A stretch of DNA of 64,000 bases, taken from the NCBI GenBank assembly GCA_040218535.1, contig JAVJRG010000005.1, forward strand, positions 372,001 to 436,000, in the 5' to 3' direction. This document shows, piece after piece, positions 52,933 through 61,627 of the stretch. This DNA is from Lacipirellulaceae bacterium. GTDB lineage: Bacteria > Planctomycetota > Planctomycetia > Pirellulales > Lacipirellulaceae. Under the pieces are notes generated by a model. It was not told the origin of the DNA, did not search any database, and saw nothing but the letters and a program-made list of their open reading frames with translations. Positions within the stretch are counted from its first letter, which is position 1. Every line of letters starts with the position of its first letter. Made by a program: the position numbers and the translations under genes.

Positions 52933-53958
52933 TTATTGATTGACCTTCTTTATACTGCGAGGATTTCGATACAACCTCTCCGCCAGCAACTCCGGCGACC
53001 CTTCAAACCCCTCCCGCTCATAATGCCACTCCCGATGAGTCGGAACAAACTCCGCATCCAGCGGCCAAGGATCGAACGGATTTCTTCCCAAAGCTTCGGC
53101 GAGCTTCGACGAATCCATCGTCACGTTGCCAGCACGCGGTGGCATCGGGCCGGCTTCGAGTCTTGGGCAGCCTTGAAGTAACTCAGGATCGTAGCCGCCG
53201 ACGCGGTTGACGATTTGGGCGATTTCGTAGAGCGAAAGGTTCCGCGGTCCGCCGGCGTGGTAGAGGCCGAATAGGTCGCTGGCCAAAACTTCTTCGTAGA
53301 CGCGGTTCAAGCAGTCGGTGTACGCGGGCGTGCGGACTTCGTCGTAGTAGAGTGTTGCCGGGCGGTTTTTGGCGAAGCGGGATTGAATCCAATCAATGGC
53401 CCCCGCGTGGCCGTTGAAGCTGATGCCCATCGGGAGCGAAATCCGTAACGTCGCCGCCGCGGGGAGCCAATCGGCGACTAGCTGCTCCGCCGAAACCATC
53501 GTCTTGCCGTAGACGGTCACCGGGTCGGGCGTGTCGGTTTCCTCGTAGCGATGCTGCGAACGATCGACGTCCATGTCCACGCCGGCGTACACGAGATCGA
53601 CCGAAGTGTGAACCATGCGGACGCCCCGATCGGCGACGATGGCTGCAAGGTTGATCAGCCCTTCGACATTCGTGCGCCAGGCGAGCCGCGAATCGAGTTC
53701 GCAAGCCTTAAGCGCGCAGTTGCCAGCGCAGTTCAACACGGCTTGGAATTCGTACTTGTCGAATAGCCGGAGCAACTGGTCGCGATCTTCCGCATCGCAA
53801 GCGACGATGTTCGGGCCGCTCAGCGGCCAGTTGTCTGCCTGCCGGATGCCCACAACCTGACCAGGATAGCGAGCGGCGAAGTAATCGAGCACATTGTACC
53901 CCGCTACGCCGGCGACGCCGGTGATGAGCAAGGGTAGGGGAGGAGACACGCGATTCAT
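52933..53958 (-). CDS. RmlD-like SDR (NDP-sugar reductase/epimerase), altered active site
   Basis: An extended short-chain dehydrogenase resembling dTDP-4-dehydrorhamnose reductase or a GDP-sugar epimerase, 341 residues. The Rossmann motif is TGVAGVAGY (G14, G17, G20). The active-site Tyr is in VYGKTMVSAEQL (Y150), but the Lys four residues later is Met (M154); a Lys occurs at 152. The C-terminal part includes LFGLYHAGGPRNLSLYEIA as in RmlD relatives. ATG 53958 was selected. It is divergent from the glycan gene run, and a nucleotide-sugar role is inferred. Confidence 0.7.
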   Translation of the reverse strand: MNRVSPPLPLLITGVAGVAGYNVLDYFAARYPGQVVGIRQADNWPLSGPNIVACDAEDRDQLLRLFDKYEFQAVLNCAGNCALKACELDSRLAWRTNVEGLINLAAIVADRGVRMVHTSVDLVYAGVDMDVDRSQHRYEETDTPDPVTVYGKTMVSAEQLVADWLPAAATLRISLPMGISFNGHAGAIDWIQSRFAKNRPATLYYDEVRTPAYTDCLNRVYEEVLASDLFGLYHAGGPRNLSLYEIAQIVNRVGGYDPELLQGCPRLEAGPMPPRAGNVTMDSSKLAEALGRNPFDPWPLDAEFVPTHREWHYEREGFEGSPELLAERLYRNPRSIKKVNQ

Positions 53959-53968
53959 ACCACTATTT

Positions 53969-54045
53969 GAACCACAACGACACGACGGGCACAACGGACC
54001 ATATTAAAGCAGACTTGCGTCGTGCTCGTCGTGTCGTTGTGGTTT
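53969..54045. repeat. Palindrome related to 43894-43963
   Basis: Arms 53969-53996 and 54018-54045 are reverse complements with a few mismatches; the arm begins GAACCACAACGACACGACGG. It is a divergent copy of the GAACCACGATGACACAACG palindrome at 43894-43963, with a different, 21-bp loop. It lies upstream of the SDR gene and before the GT2 gene. Confidence 0.85.
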
Positions 54046-54182
54046 CTTCCAGCACTTGAACCGATTTTGGGGATTATGCAGCTCGTGAGTCGCTCCCGGC
54101 GCGGACTCTTTTTATGAGGTAGAGTTTAACCCCGAAATAGAGTCCCCCTCCCCAACTCCCCCCGCTTAAAGACAAGCTCCCC

Positions 54183-55502
54183 ATGTCGGAACTCCCCCTC
54201 ACGGTCGCTGCGCCGGCCAAATCTGCGCCGCTTGTGCGTGACGATCAGCGGGCGATGCTTGATCGCCTCAACGCTGCCGATCGAGCGATTCGAGAATGTC
54301 TCGACAGCTTTACGCCCGAAAACAATTCGGAGCAATCGGTCGAGCAGCTCGAACTCACGGTCGTCATGCCTTGCTTGAACGAGGCGGACACGCTGGCCAC
54401 CTGCATCGAAAAAGCACAACGGGCCATGCGCGAGCACGACATCACCGGCGAAGTGTTGATCGCCGACAATGGCAGTTCCGACGGCTCGCTGGAGATTGCC
54501 GCTGAACTAGGTGCAAGAGTCGTTAACGTCGCCGAAAAAGGTTACGGCAATGCACTTCGTGGCGGGATCAGCGCTGCCCGCGGCAAGTATGTCATCATGG
54601 GCGATGCGGACGACAGTTACGACTTTCTGGAGATCCCCAAGTTCGTCGACAAACTCCGTGAGGGCCACAATCTGGTGCAAGGTTGTCGGCTTCCTTCGGG
54701 CGGAGGAACGGTCCTGCCAGGCGCGATGCCGGTGACGCATCGTTGGATTGGCAATCCGATGTTCTCGCGACTTGTGCGGACGATGTTCAAAGCGCCGATT
54801 CACGACGTCTACTGCGGACTGCGAGGATTTACGAAAGAGCATTACGATCGTCTCGACCTCCGAGCCAGCGGGATGGAGTTCGCCACGGAGATGATCATCA
54901 AGAGCAGCCTCTTTGAAACCGACATTGCTGAAGTGCCGACCACATTGCATCCTGATGGGAGAAAAGCCCACGCCCCGCATTTGCGAACCATCCGCGATGG
55001 CTGGCGTACCCTAAGGTTCTTCCTGATGTACAGCCCCCGCTGGTTGTTCCTGATGCCAGGTTTAGGACTGATGCTCATGGGAGTGTTGGGCTACGCACTA
55101 GCGATACCCGGCGTCCAGGTTCTCGGTGCGACACTCGATGCCCACACGTTGTTGGTGGCGAGTCTTTTCGTGCTTAGCGGTTTCCAACTCGTACAATTTG
55201 CAGCCTTCGCAAAGACTTTTGCCGTATCGGAAGGTCTCGTACCCTTCGACAAACGGCTGGAACGTTACAGCAAGATATTCAGCCTTGAACGCTGCTTGGC
55301 AGCGGGAAGTGTTGCCTTGGTCGCAGGGACCGGCTTACTCATCGGCGCGACAAGTCGCTGGCAAGCGGTTGGCTTTGGCGCCTTGGACTACGCCAGCACG
55401 ATGCGCTGGGTTATTCCCGGGGTGACGCTCGCCGCGCTTGGCTTCCAAACGATTTTCGCGAGCTTCTTTATCAGTATTTTGAGAATGGCCCGACGCGATT
55501 GA
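54183..55502 (+). CDS. GT2 glycosyltransferase with C-terminal membrane domain
   Basis: A 439-residue family-2 glycosyltransferase that would move a sugar from a nucleotide donor to a polyprenol or lipid. The catalytic domain (about 55-285) has VVMPCLNEADTLATCIEKA, ADNGSSDGSLEIAAELGA, and the DXD-type motif as MGDADDSYDF. The C-terminal part (about 285-439) has four hydrophobic segments (e.g. LFLMPGLGLMLMGVLGYALA), as in polyprenyl-phosphate glycosyltransferases of the GtrB/DPMS type. It leads a run with a methyltransferase and a GT-C-like gene, overlapping at ends. The donor is unknown. Confidence 0.85.
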   Translation: MSELPLTVAAPAKSAPLVRDDQRAMLDRLNAADRAIRECLDSFTPENNSEQSVEQLELTVVMPCLNEADTLATCIEKAQRAMREHDITGEVLIADNGSSDGSLEIAAELGARVVNVAEKGYGNALRGGISAARGKYVIMGDADDSYDFLEIPKFVDKLREGHNLVQGCRLPSGGGTVLPGAMPVTHRWIGNPMFSRLVRTMFKAPIHDVYCGLRGFTKEHYDRLDLRASGMEFATEMIIKSSLFETDIAEVPTTLHPDGRKAHAPHLRTIRDGWRTLRFFLMYSPRWLFLMPGLGLMLMGVLGYALAIPGVQVLGATLDAHTLLVASLFVLSGFQLVQFAAFAKTFAVSEGLVPFDKRLERYSKIFSLERCLAAGSVALVAGTGLLIGATSRWQAVGFGALDYASTMRWVIPGVTLAALGFQTIFASFFISILRMARRD

Positions 55503-55504
55503 CG

Positions 55505-56221
55505 ATGTCCCTTGCAGTAGTTCAACAAGCCGAGTTCGATGCTTACTCGCAAGAGTATGAAGCCGCGCTATCGCAGGGGCTGAAGTATTCTGGCGAAGGG
55601 CCGGGCTATTTCGCGCGCAAGCGGATCGAGTGGACCGCGCGGTTGCTAGAACGTTGCGAGGGTCAGTCAGCCCAAGTCCTGGACTTTGGCTGCGGAGTTG
55701 GGCTCGCCACTGAGGAACTTAACCGTGCGTTTGGTGAATTAGATTTATGGGGCTACGACCCTTCAATTCAGGCCATTGCCAGAGCGACGCAGCAGTTTGG
55801 TGGTGCGAACGCTCGCTTCACCGCGGATGAAACGGAGTTGCCCGCGGGAACGATCGATCTCGCCTACACGAATGGTGTCTTCCATCACATTCCTCCCGCC
55901 GCACGTGCCAATGCACTGCGGATTGTCCACAATTCGCTCAAACCGGGCGGTTGGTTCGCCTTTTGGGAGAACAACCCATGGAACCCGGGCACGCGTTTCG
56001 TGATGAGCCGCGTCCCGTTCGATCGTGACGCGGTGACCATTACCCCGCCGGAAGCACGAGGGCTCTTGCGAGAGGCGGGCTTCGAGATCGAGCGGACCGA
56101 CGCCTGGTTCATCTTTCCCAAGAGTCTCGCTTGGTTGCGACCGTTGGAATCGCTCGTGCATCGCTTGCCGTTGGGCGGACAGTATCTCGTGTTGGCGCGG
56201 AAGGCTGAGGAGGCGTCATGA
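55505..56221 (+). CDS. SAM-dependent methyltransferase
   Basis: A class I methyltransferase (238 residues from ATG 55505). The SAM motif is VLDFGCGVGLATEELN, followed by DLWGYDPSIQAIARA (acidic loop) and the YTNGVFHHIPP motif (post II). A TTG at 55499 overlaps the GT2 stop and is an alternative start. The substrate is presumably a glycan or lipid product of the neighbouring genes, by context only. Confidence 0.85.
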   Translation: MSLAVVQQAEFDAYSQEYEAALSQGLKYSGEGPGYFARKRIEWTARLLERCEGQSAQVLDFGCGVGLATEELNRAFGELDLWGYDPSIQAIARATQQFGGANARFTADETELPAGTIDLAYTNGVFHHIPPAARANALRIVHNSLKPGGWFAFWENNPWNPGTRFVMSRVPFDRDAVTITPPEARGLLREAGFEIERTDAWFIFPKSLAWLRPLESLVHRLPLGGQYLVLARKAEEAS

Positions 56222-57837
56222 ACAAGTCGCTCCAAAGCAGGAACTCTGAGCGTCACGAGAGTTATCTCCAGCGATTGATCCAGAATCACGCGCTGGCCGC
56301 GGCATCACTTGCAGGAATGACATTGCTGCTTGGAATGGCTGTCTCCCTGGCCCGTTGGCCAACTCCAACAGTCCACGATGAGTTCGCTTACCTGTTGGCG
56401 GCGGATACGTTTTCTGAAGGGAGGCTTGCGAACCCGCCTCATCCGATGTGGCGGCACTTCGAAACCTTTCATGTGATTCAACACCCAACCTACGCCGCCA
56501 AGTATCCGCCAGGGCAAGGTCTGCTACTCGCCGCTGGCCAACTTCTAACGGGTTGGCCATTGGCTGGGGTTTGGTTTTCGTCGGCGCTGGCGGTTGTCTG
56601 TTGCTACTGGATGCTGCTTGGTTGGACCTCGCGCGTGTGGGCGTTTGTCGGCGGGCTAATCTGTACGACGCACACGGGGTTGCAACTCATCTGGGGCCAG
56701 TCGTATTGGGGTGGTGCGTTGGCAATGGCAGGCGGGGCGTTGGTCATTGGCGGAGCGATGCGCATGACGCACCGCCGTAAGGCTTTAGACGCTGTCGCAA
56801 TGGCCACGGGTGCCGCTCTGCTGGCAGTCACTCGACCCTTTGAAGGATTTGTTTTGTGTCTCGTCGTCGGTGCTTGGGTTCTTGATAATTGGCTGAAGCA
56901 GAAAGGAATTAGTTGGAAGCAGACGCTTCGACGGTCGGTCTTGCCAGTTACTGTTGGACTAGCCGGACTTGTAGTGGGACTTGCCTCCTACAACTTTGCT
57001 GTCACCGGTAGCGTGACGACGATGCCGTATTCATTGCATGAAAGTGTTTACGGACGGGCTCCGCTTTTCCTTTGGCAAACTCCAGCCGATGAGCGGCAGT
57101 ACCAGCATCAGGAACTTGCCGTGTTTCATGACTTCTGGTCGATGGATTGGTTCGCTAAGCAACAGTCAATCGCCGGGCTGTTTAAGAAAAAAATGATAAT
57201 GCTAGGACACGTCGTGAAACTCTATTTTCCAGTCGTTTTGGCCGTGCCGTTGCTGCTGCTCAAGCCTTGGAGACTTGGACGCGTACGCGGTTTGGTCGCT
57301 GTCTTGCTTATCGCTTGGCTCGCAACGCAAGTTACCGTGTGGAACTTCCCCCACTACGTAGCTCCACTCGCTCCGTTATTCGTCCTGCTCATGGTTTGGG
57401 GCCTCAGGCGGCTCGACATCTTCGCCCCGCGTTGGTTGCCGCGGCATGCCTTATCAGCAAGTCTAATAGCACTTCACGTTTTTACGTTTGCTAACGTGAC
57501 CAATAACTACGCAAGCATGGGGCAAGAGGGTTGGCAGTGGGAGCGAAATCGCATTGCCAAGCAATTGTCGGCGGACGATCAGCGGCACTTAGTGATTGTA
57601 AAGTACGAACCAGGGCACCACGTTTATCACGAGTGGGTCTATAACAGAGCGGACATCGATTCGTCAAAGATCGTTTGGGCGCGCTCGATGAGCCCAAAGC
57701 AAAATGCTGAGCTTGTCGACTACTTCCGAGGTCGCAAGGCTTGGTATCTGAAGGCTGATCGAAAAGAGCCCGAGCTCCAGCCTTATTCTCAAGAAATCAT
57801 CACGTTAGCCGTCGAGCTTGCTCGGCGTGCGGAATAA
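56218..57837 (+). CDS. Multi-pass glycosyltransferase-like (GT-C) membrane protein
   Basis: A 539-residue integral membrane protein with about eleven hydrophobic segments and a first extracytoplasmic loop that contains an Asp-Glu (HDEFAYLLAADTF, about 58-70) and HPTYAAKYPPGQGLLLAA, as in ArnT/PMT-like GT-C enzymes, which use polyprenyl-phosphate sugars. The start overlaps the methyltransferase stop (ATGA). The C-terminal 10 residues (LAVELARRAE) are encoded by a copy of a dispersed repeat (see 57806-57875), so the end of the protein is of recent repeat origin. The function is inferred from family and context. Confidence 0.75.
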   Translation: MNKSLQSRNSERHESYLQRLIQNHALAAASLAGMTLLLGMAVSLARWPTPTVHDEFAYLLAADTFSEGRLANPPHPMWRHFETFHVIQHPTYAAKYPPGQGLLLAAGQLLTGWPLAGVWFSSALAVVCCYWMLLGWTSRVWAFVGGLICTTHTGLQLIWGQSYWGGALAMAGGALVIGGAMRMTHRRKALDAVAMATGAALLAVTRPFEGFVLCLVVGAWVLDNWLKQKGISWKQTLRRSVLPVTVGLAGLVVGLASYNFAVTGSVTTMPYSLHESVYGRAPLFLWQTPADERQYQHQELAVFHDFWSMDWFAKQQSIAGLFKKKMIMLGHVVKLYFPVVLAVPLLLLKPWRLGRVRGLVAVLLIAWLATQVTVWNFPHYVAPLAPLFVLLMVWGLRRLDIFAPRWLPRHALSASLIALHVFTFANVTNNYASMGQEGWQWERNRIAKQLSADDQRHLVIVKYEPGHHVYHEWVYNRADIDSSKIVWARSMSPKQNAELVDYFRGRKAWYLKADRKEPELQPYSQEIITLAVELARRAE

Positions 57838-57875
57838 GTCGAGGCCGAGCGCCGACCAAGGTCGGCGGCTAACTT
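57806..57875. repeat. 75-bp dispersed repeat, copy B
   Basis: Shares ACGTTAGCCGTCGAGCTTGC and GCGCCGACCAAGGTCGGCGG plus CTAACTT with copy A at 23872-23946. The first part is coding: it is the last 10 codons of the GT-C-like gene and includes its stop at 57835-57837. The second part is the palindromic spacer before kdsB. Confidence 0.75.
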
Positions 57876-57887
57876 TCCTGATGAGTG

Positions 57888-58649
57888 TTACGCAGCACGG
57901 CAACGCTCCACGAACGCTGCATAGTCAGCCGGCGTATCGATTCCTTGGGCAGCCGAGTCAACGGTGGCGACGAGAATCTCATCCCCCTGCTGCAGGATGC
58001 GTAGCTGCTCGAGCTTTTCGATTTGCTCCAGGCGACATGGTGGAGTCTCTGCAAGCCGTAGCAGTGGCCAGCGTCGATAACCGTAGATGCCAACGTGCTG
58101 ATGGAACTGCGGCGGCTCGGCAGCGAGTAGTCTCTCGTCCCATTCCCTTGGATGGGGAATCGGAGAACGGCTGAAGTAGAGGGCCTGACCCCGCGAATCA
58201 AAAACAACTTTGACGCACGCCGGGTCTTCTAACGCCTCTCGACTCCTAATGGGGGTCGCCAGCGTTGCCACGCCTGCCTTCGTGTTCGCTTCTAAAACGT
58301 CGAATAACTTATCGATGTCCGCGGGGTTGATCTCGGGTTCGTCGGCTTGCAAGTTTACGATAATCTCGGCTGACGGCAATCGATTCACGACTTCGGCCAC
58401 GCGGTCGGTACCACTGGTGTGGTCCGGGCTCGTCATCACCACACTGGCACCAAATCGCCGTGCTTCTTCGGCCAGTTTCTCATCATCGACGGCAATGATC
58501 ACTAGGTCCGGCTGACGCGCTCGGCAGGCGGCTTCGTAAGTGTACTGAAGGATTGTTTTGCCGGTTTCCCGGAGCAGCAGTTTTTCCGGCAGACGCGTTG
58601 AGTGTCTACGAGCAGGGATGACGAGTACTTTGCGGGCGGTAGCATTCAT
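57888..58649 (-). CDS. kdsB: 3-deoxy-manno-octulosonate cytidylyltransferase
   Basis: KdsB makes CMP-Kdo, the activated sugar for the LPS inner core. Motifs are VIPARRHSTRLPEKLL (nucleotide-binding), the DDEKLAEEARRFGASVVMTS segment, SGTDRVAEV, NLQADEPEI (DEP), and the C-terminal GIDTPADYAAF. From ATG 58649 the protein is 253 residues, close to normal. An ATG six codons upstream is possible. The gene is convergent with the GT-C gene. It is strong evidence for Kdo-containing LPS in this organism. Confidence 0.95.
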   Translation of the reverse strand: MNATARKVLVIPARRHSTRLPEKLLLRETGKTILQYTYEAACRARQPDLVIIAVDDEKLAEEARRFGASVVMTSPDHTSGTDRVAEVVNRLPSAEIIVNLQADEPEINPADIDKLFDVLEANTKAGVATLATPIRSREALEDPACVKVVFDSRGQALYFSRSPIPHPREWDERLLAAEPPQFHQHVGIYGYRRWPLLRLAETPPCRLEQIEKLEQLRILQQGDEILVATVDSAAQGIDTPADYAAFVERCRAA

Positions 58650-58775
58650 GACGTAGCTCGGTGGCAAGACGAATCTTTTATGCGAAAGTTCCCTATGTTG
58701 GGACGAGACGAACCGTACAAGATTCGCCCAGTAGCGAGAAGATCAATCAGACACTCTCAAAGCTACTAATCCCTT

Positions 58776-58799
58776 AGCCCCTAGCGCAAGCTAGGGGTT
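58776..58799. repeat. Short hairpin upstream of glmS
   Basis: AGCCCCTAGC (58777-58786) pairs imperfectly with GCTAGGGGTT (58790-58799). It lies about 120 bp before glmS and 130 bp from the kdsB start. No T-run. It is one of the short gene-flank palindromes; a role in glmS regulation is not supported, and I see no glmS ribozyme consensus. Confidence 0.5.
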
Positions 58800-58921
58800 C
58801 AAAGCGTCTTTCCGCAGGCGCAACCAGCTGCCACATCGCGATAGCCCTAACCAAAGCCAAGTGATAGACTTACAGCAGAAGCTCCTTTGTGTCCTGCAGT
58901 CCCTAGAAGGTATCAAGCTCG

Positions 58922-60787
58922 ATGTGCGGCATCGTTGGTTATATCGGCCCCAAACCGGCCGCCAGTTTTCTGCTGTCAGGTCTGCGGCGACTTGAATATC
59001 GTGGCTACGATAGCTCGGGAATCGTCACGATCGAGGACGGCGAACTGTCCGTGGAAAAGTCTGCCGGACGTGTGGAGCAACTCGCTTCATTGCTAAAGAA
59101 GAGCGATCCACAAGGGAGCGTCGGCGTCGGTCATACTCGTTGGGCAACGCACGGCCCGGCGACCGACGAGAATGCCCATCCGCATCTCGGCGGCGGGCAA
59201 GTGTTGGCCCTCGTGCACAACGGTGTCATCGAGAATTTCCGCACACTCAAACAGGTACTGATCGAAAAGGGATACGAGTTCCATACCGGTACCGACACTG
59301 AAGTGGTGGCTCAACTCGTCGCCTACGAGTTGGAGAATCTTTCGCCAGAGATCGACGGCAAGCTCGATCCCTACGCGCCCTTGGTAGCTGCGGTGCAAGC
59401 TGCCTTAGCTCAACTGACGGGGACTTATGGCCTAGCGATCGTTTTCCGCGATTGGCCCGATGCGATTATCGTTGCCCGCTTGGGTAGTCCGTTGGTAATC
59501 GGGGTCGGTGACGGCGAGCATTACATCGCCAGCGACGGCTCGCCGCTGGTTGGGCGCACTGATCGAATCGTCTATCTGGCCGATAACGAACTTGCGGTCG
59601 TAACGGCGAACACCATTCGCGTTATTCATCGCGACCAAGGCGACATCCGCCACGACGTGAAACTGCTCGATGTCGAGTCGAACGAGGTCGAGCTTGGCGA
59701 GTATCCGCATTACATGCTCAAAGAGATTTATGAGCAGCCCGAGACGGTACGCAACGCGATGCGGGGGCGACTCGATCGCGACGCGGCCACGGCGGTGTTT
59801 GGCGGCTTGAATCTCTCGCCGCAGAAACTCCGCCGCATGGACCGATTCGTGCTAACCGCTTGCGGCACAAGTTGGCATTCCTCTTTAGTTGGCGAGTACA
59901 TGATCGAGGCGCTCGCTCGCATTCCTGTTGAAGTGCAGTACGCCAGCGAGCTTCGCTATCGAAATCCGCCGCTGACTCCACAGACTTTGCTGTTCGCGCT
60001 CACCCAAAGCGGCGAGACGATCGACACTTTAGCGGCTTTACGCGAAATGAAACGCAAAGGCCACCCCACGATGGCTATCTGTAATGTTGTCGGTAGCACG
60101 ATCGCTCGTGAAGCTGACGGAGGCATTTATCTTCACGCGGGCCCGGAAATCGGCGTCGCTTCGACCAAAGCTTATACTTCGCAATGTGTGGTGATGGCAC
60201 TGCTCGCCCTGTACTTTGGTCGCTTGCATCACCTCAGTTACGAGGCCGGGCTGCGAATCATCGATGACCTGGAGGCATTGCCCGATCAGATCGATACGGC
60301 TCTTGGGACAAACAACGATGCTCGTCGGATCGCGGGTAAGTACGCAGAGTGCGACAACTTCTTGTATCTCGGTCGGCAATACAATTTCCCCACAGCGCTC
60401 GAGGGTGCGTTAAAACTCAAGGAAATCAGCTACATTCACGCCGAAGGTTACCCAGCCGCAGAGATGAAGCACGGCCCGATCGCCTTGGTCGACGAAAACA
60501 CGCCGAGCGTATTCATCGTCCCTCGCGGAGGTGTCTACGATAAAGTCCTAGCCAATGTCGAAGAAATCAAAGCGCGTGGAGGCCCGGTGATCGCTGTTGT
60601 TGATGACGGAGATGATCGCGTCGCTGAGCTTGCTGACGACGTGATCGTCATGCCAACCGTCGCCGATTTTCTACAGCCCATTGTGGCGGCAGTTCCTCTA
60701 CAACTTCTTGCTTATCACATTGCGGTCCTGCGTGGCTGTGACGTGGACAAGCCGCGTAATTTGGCAAAGAGCGTGACGGTCGAGTGA
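58922..60787 (+). CDS. glmS: Glucosamine-6-phosphate synthase (GlmS)
   Basis: Makes glucosamine-6-phosphate from fructose-6-phosphate and glutamine, the first step to UDP-GlcNAc. The N-terminal glutaminase starts MCGIVGYIG, with C2 as nucleophile after Met removal, and has LRRLEYRGYDSSGI, GHTRWATHG and LVHNGVIENF. The C-terminal isomerase half has two SIS domains (FVLTACGTSWHSSLVGEYMI, LTQSGETIDTL). Length 621 residues, near the normal 609. GlmM is at 34.3-35.7 kb. The 254-bp spacer upstream is otherwise empty. Confidence 0.97.
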   Translation: MCGIVGYIGPKPAASFLLSGLRRLEYRGYDSSGIVTIEDGELSVEKSAGRVEQLASLLKKSDPQGSVGVGHTRWATHGPATDENAHPHLGGGQVLALVHNGVIENFRTLKQVLIEKGYEFHTGTDTEVVAQLVAYELENLSPEIDGKLDPYAPLVAAVQAALAQLTGTYGLAIVFRDWPDAIIVARLGSPLVIGVGDGEHYIASDGSPLVGRTDRIVYLADNELAVVTANTIRVIHRDQGDIRHDVKLLDVESNEVELGEYPHYMLKEIYEQPETVRNAMRGRLDRDAATAVFGGLNLSPQKLRRMDRFVLTACGTSWHSSLVGEYMIEALARIPVEVQYASELRYRNPPLTPQTLLFALTQSGETIDTLAALREMKRKGHPTMAICNVVGSTIAREADGGIYLHAGPEIGVASTKAYTSQCVVMALLALYFGRLHHLSYEAGLRIIDDLEALPDQIDTALGTNNDARRIAGKYAECDNFLYLGRQYNFPTALEGALKLKEISYIHAEGYPAAEMKHGPIALVDENTPSVFIVPRGGVYDKVLANVEEIKARGGPVIAVVDDGDDRVAELADDVIVMPTVADFLQPIVAAVPLQLLAYHIAVLRGCDVDKPRNLAKSVTVE

Positions 60788-60878
60788 TCTTGAATACCAT
60801 GCAATCCCTAACCGCGGGCTAACAGCTTGCCGGTACGCTCCGGCGACTTGTTAAGTCGCGGCTATCGAATTCTCTGCG

Positions 60879-61610
60879 ATGGAAATTCTCTCCTCGACAC
60901 TCGTTGCCATCTGCACCTTCAACGAGCGAGAGAACCTGCCATCGCTCGTCGAGGCTATTCGCAAAGAGTTACCAGATGCCGATATCCTGATCGTTGATGA
61001 CAACTCTCCTGACGGAACTGGTACTTGGTGCGACGAGCAAGCCGCCCAGTACGATTGGTTCTCTGTGCTGCATCGCGAAGGCAAGTTGGGTCTCGGCACG
61101 GCCTCGTGGCTTGCTTTACAGACGGGAGTCGAGAGAAACTACGACTGCATCATCACGATGGACGCCGATTGGAGCCATCCGCCCGAGGCTATGTCTCGCA
61201 TGATTGAGGTTGGGAGTAAGGCGGACGTGGTGATTGGTTCCCGTTACTGCCCTGGAGGAAAAATCGATGGCTGGCCCTACTCTCGTTATCTGGTGAGTCG
61301 AATGGTAAATGCGGCAACACGCCTGTCGCTTGGCTTGCCCGCCCGTGACTGTAGCACGGCCTATCGGCTTTATCGTGTTGATTCGCTACGTCAGCTCGAC
61401 TTCACGAAACTAAAGGCGACCGGCTATTCGTATCTCGAAGAAATCCTCTGGCAACTCATCCGTAATGGTGCAACAGTAAAGGAAGTGCCCATCACGTTTT
61501 CTGAGCGTCGGGCAGGGGCCTCGAAAGTGACTTTTGGAGAAGCGGTCGGAAAGGCCAGGACTCTGTTTTCACTTGCTTGGCGACGACTGACCGGCCACTC
61601 GAAAGCGTGA
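60879..61610 (+). CDS. GT2 polyprenol-phosphate mannose synthase type
   Basis: A 243-residue family-2 glycosyltransferase without a membrane domain, resembling DPM1-type polyprenol-phosphate mannosyl or glucosyl synthases. The donor-binding motif is ILIVDDNSPDGTGTW, the DXD motif is TMDADWSHPPE, and the ACD loop has VIGSRYCPGGKIDGWPYSRY (GSRY, as in DPM1). The C-terminus IPITFSERRAGASKVTFGEA also fits the family. The following esterase gene starts 18 bp later. Acceptor and donor unproven. Confidence 0.88.
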   Translation: MEILSSTLVAICTFNERENLPSLVEAIRKELPDADILIVDDNSPDGTGTWCDEQAAQYDWFSVLHREGKLGLGTASWLALQTGVERNYDCIITMDADWSHPPEAMSRMIEVGSKADVVIGSRYCPGGKIDGWPYSRYLVSRMVNAATRLSLGLPARDCSTAYRLYRVDSLRQLDFTKLKATGYSYLEEILWQLIRNGATVKEVPITFSERRAGASKVTFGEAVGKARTLFSLAWRRLTGHSKA

Positions 61611-61627
61611 CTGCGGAGCCGAAGTAG

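Noticed and set aside
43894-54045. Possible CRISPR-like array from repeated GAACCAC sequences
   Set aside because: They are isolated inverted repeats 10 kb apart, with no regularly spaced direct repeats and no cas genes.
58668-58921. glmS ribozyme/riboswitch upstream of glmS
   Set aside because: No match to the ribozyme core; only a short hairpin is present.
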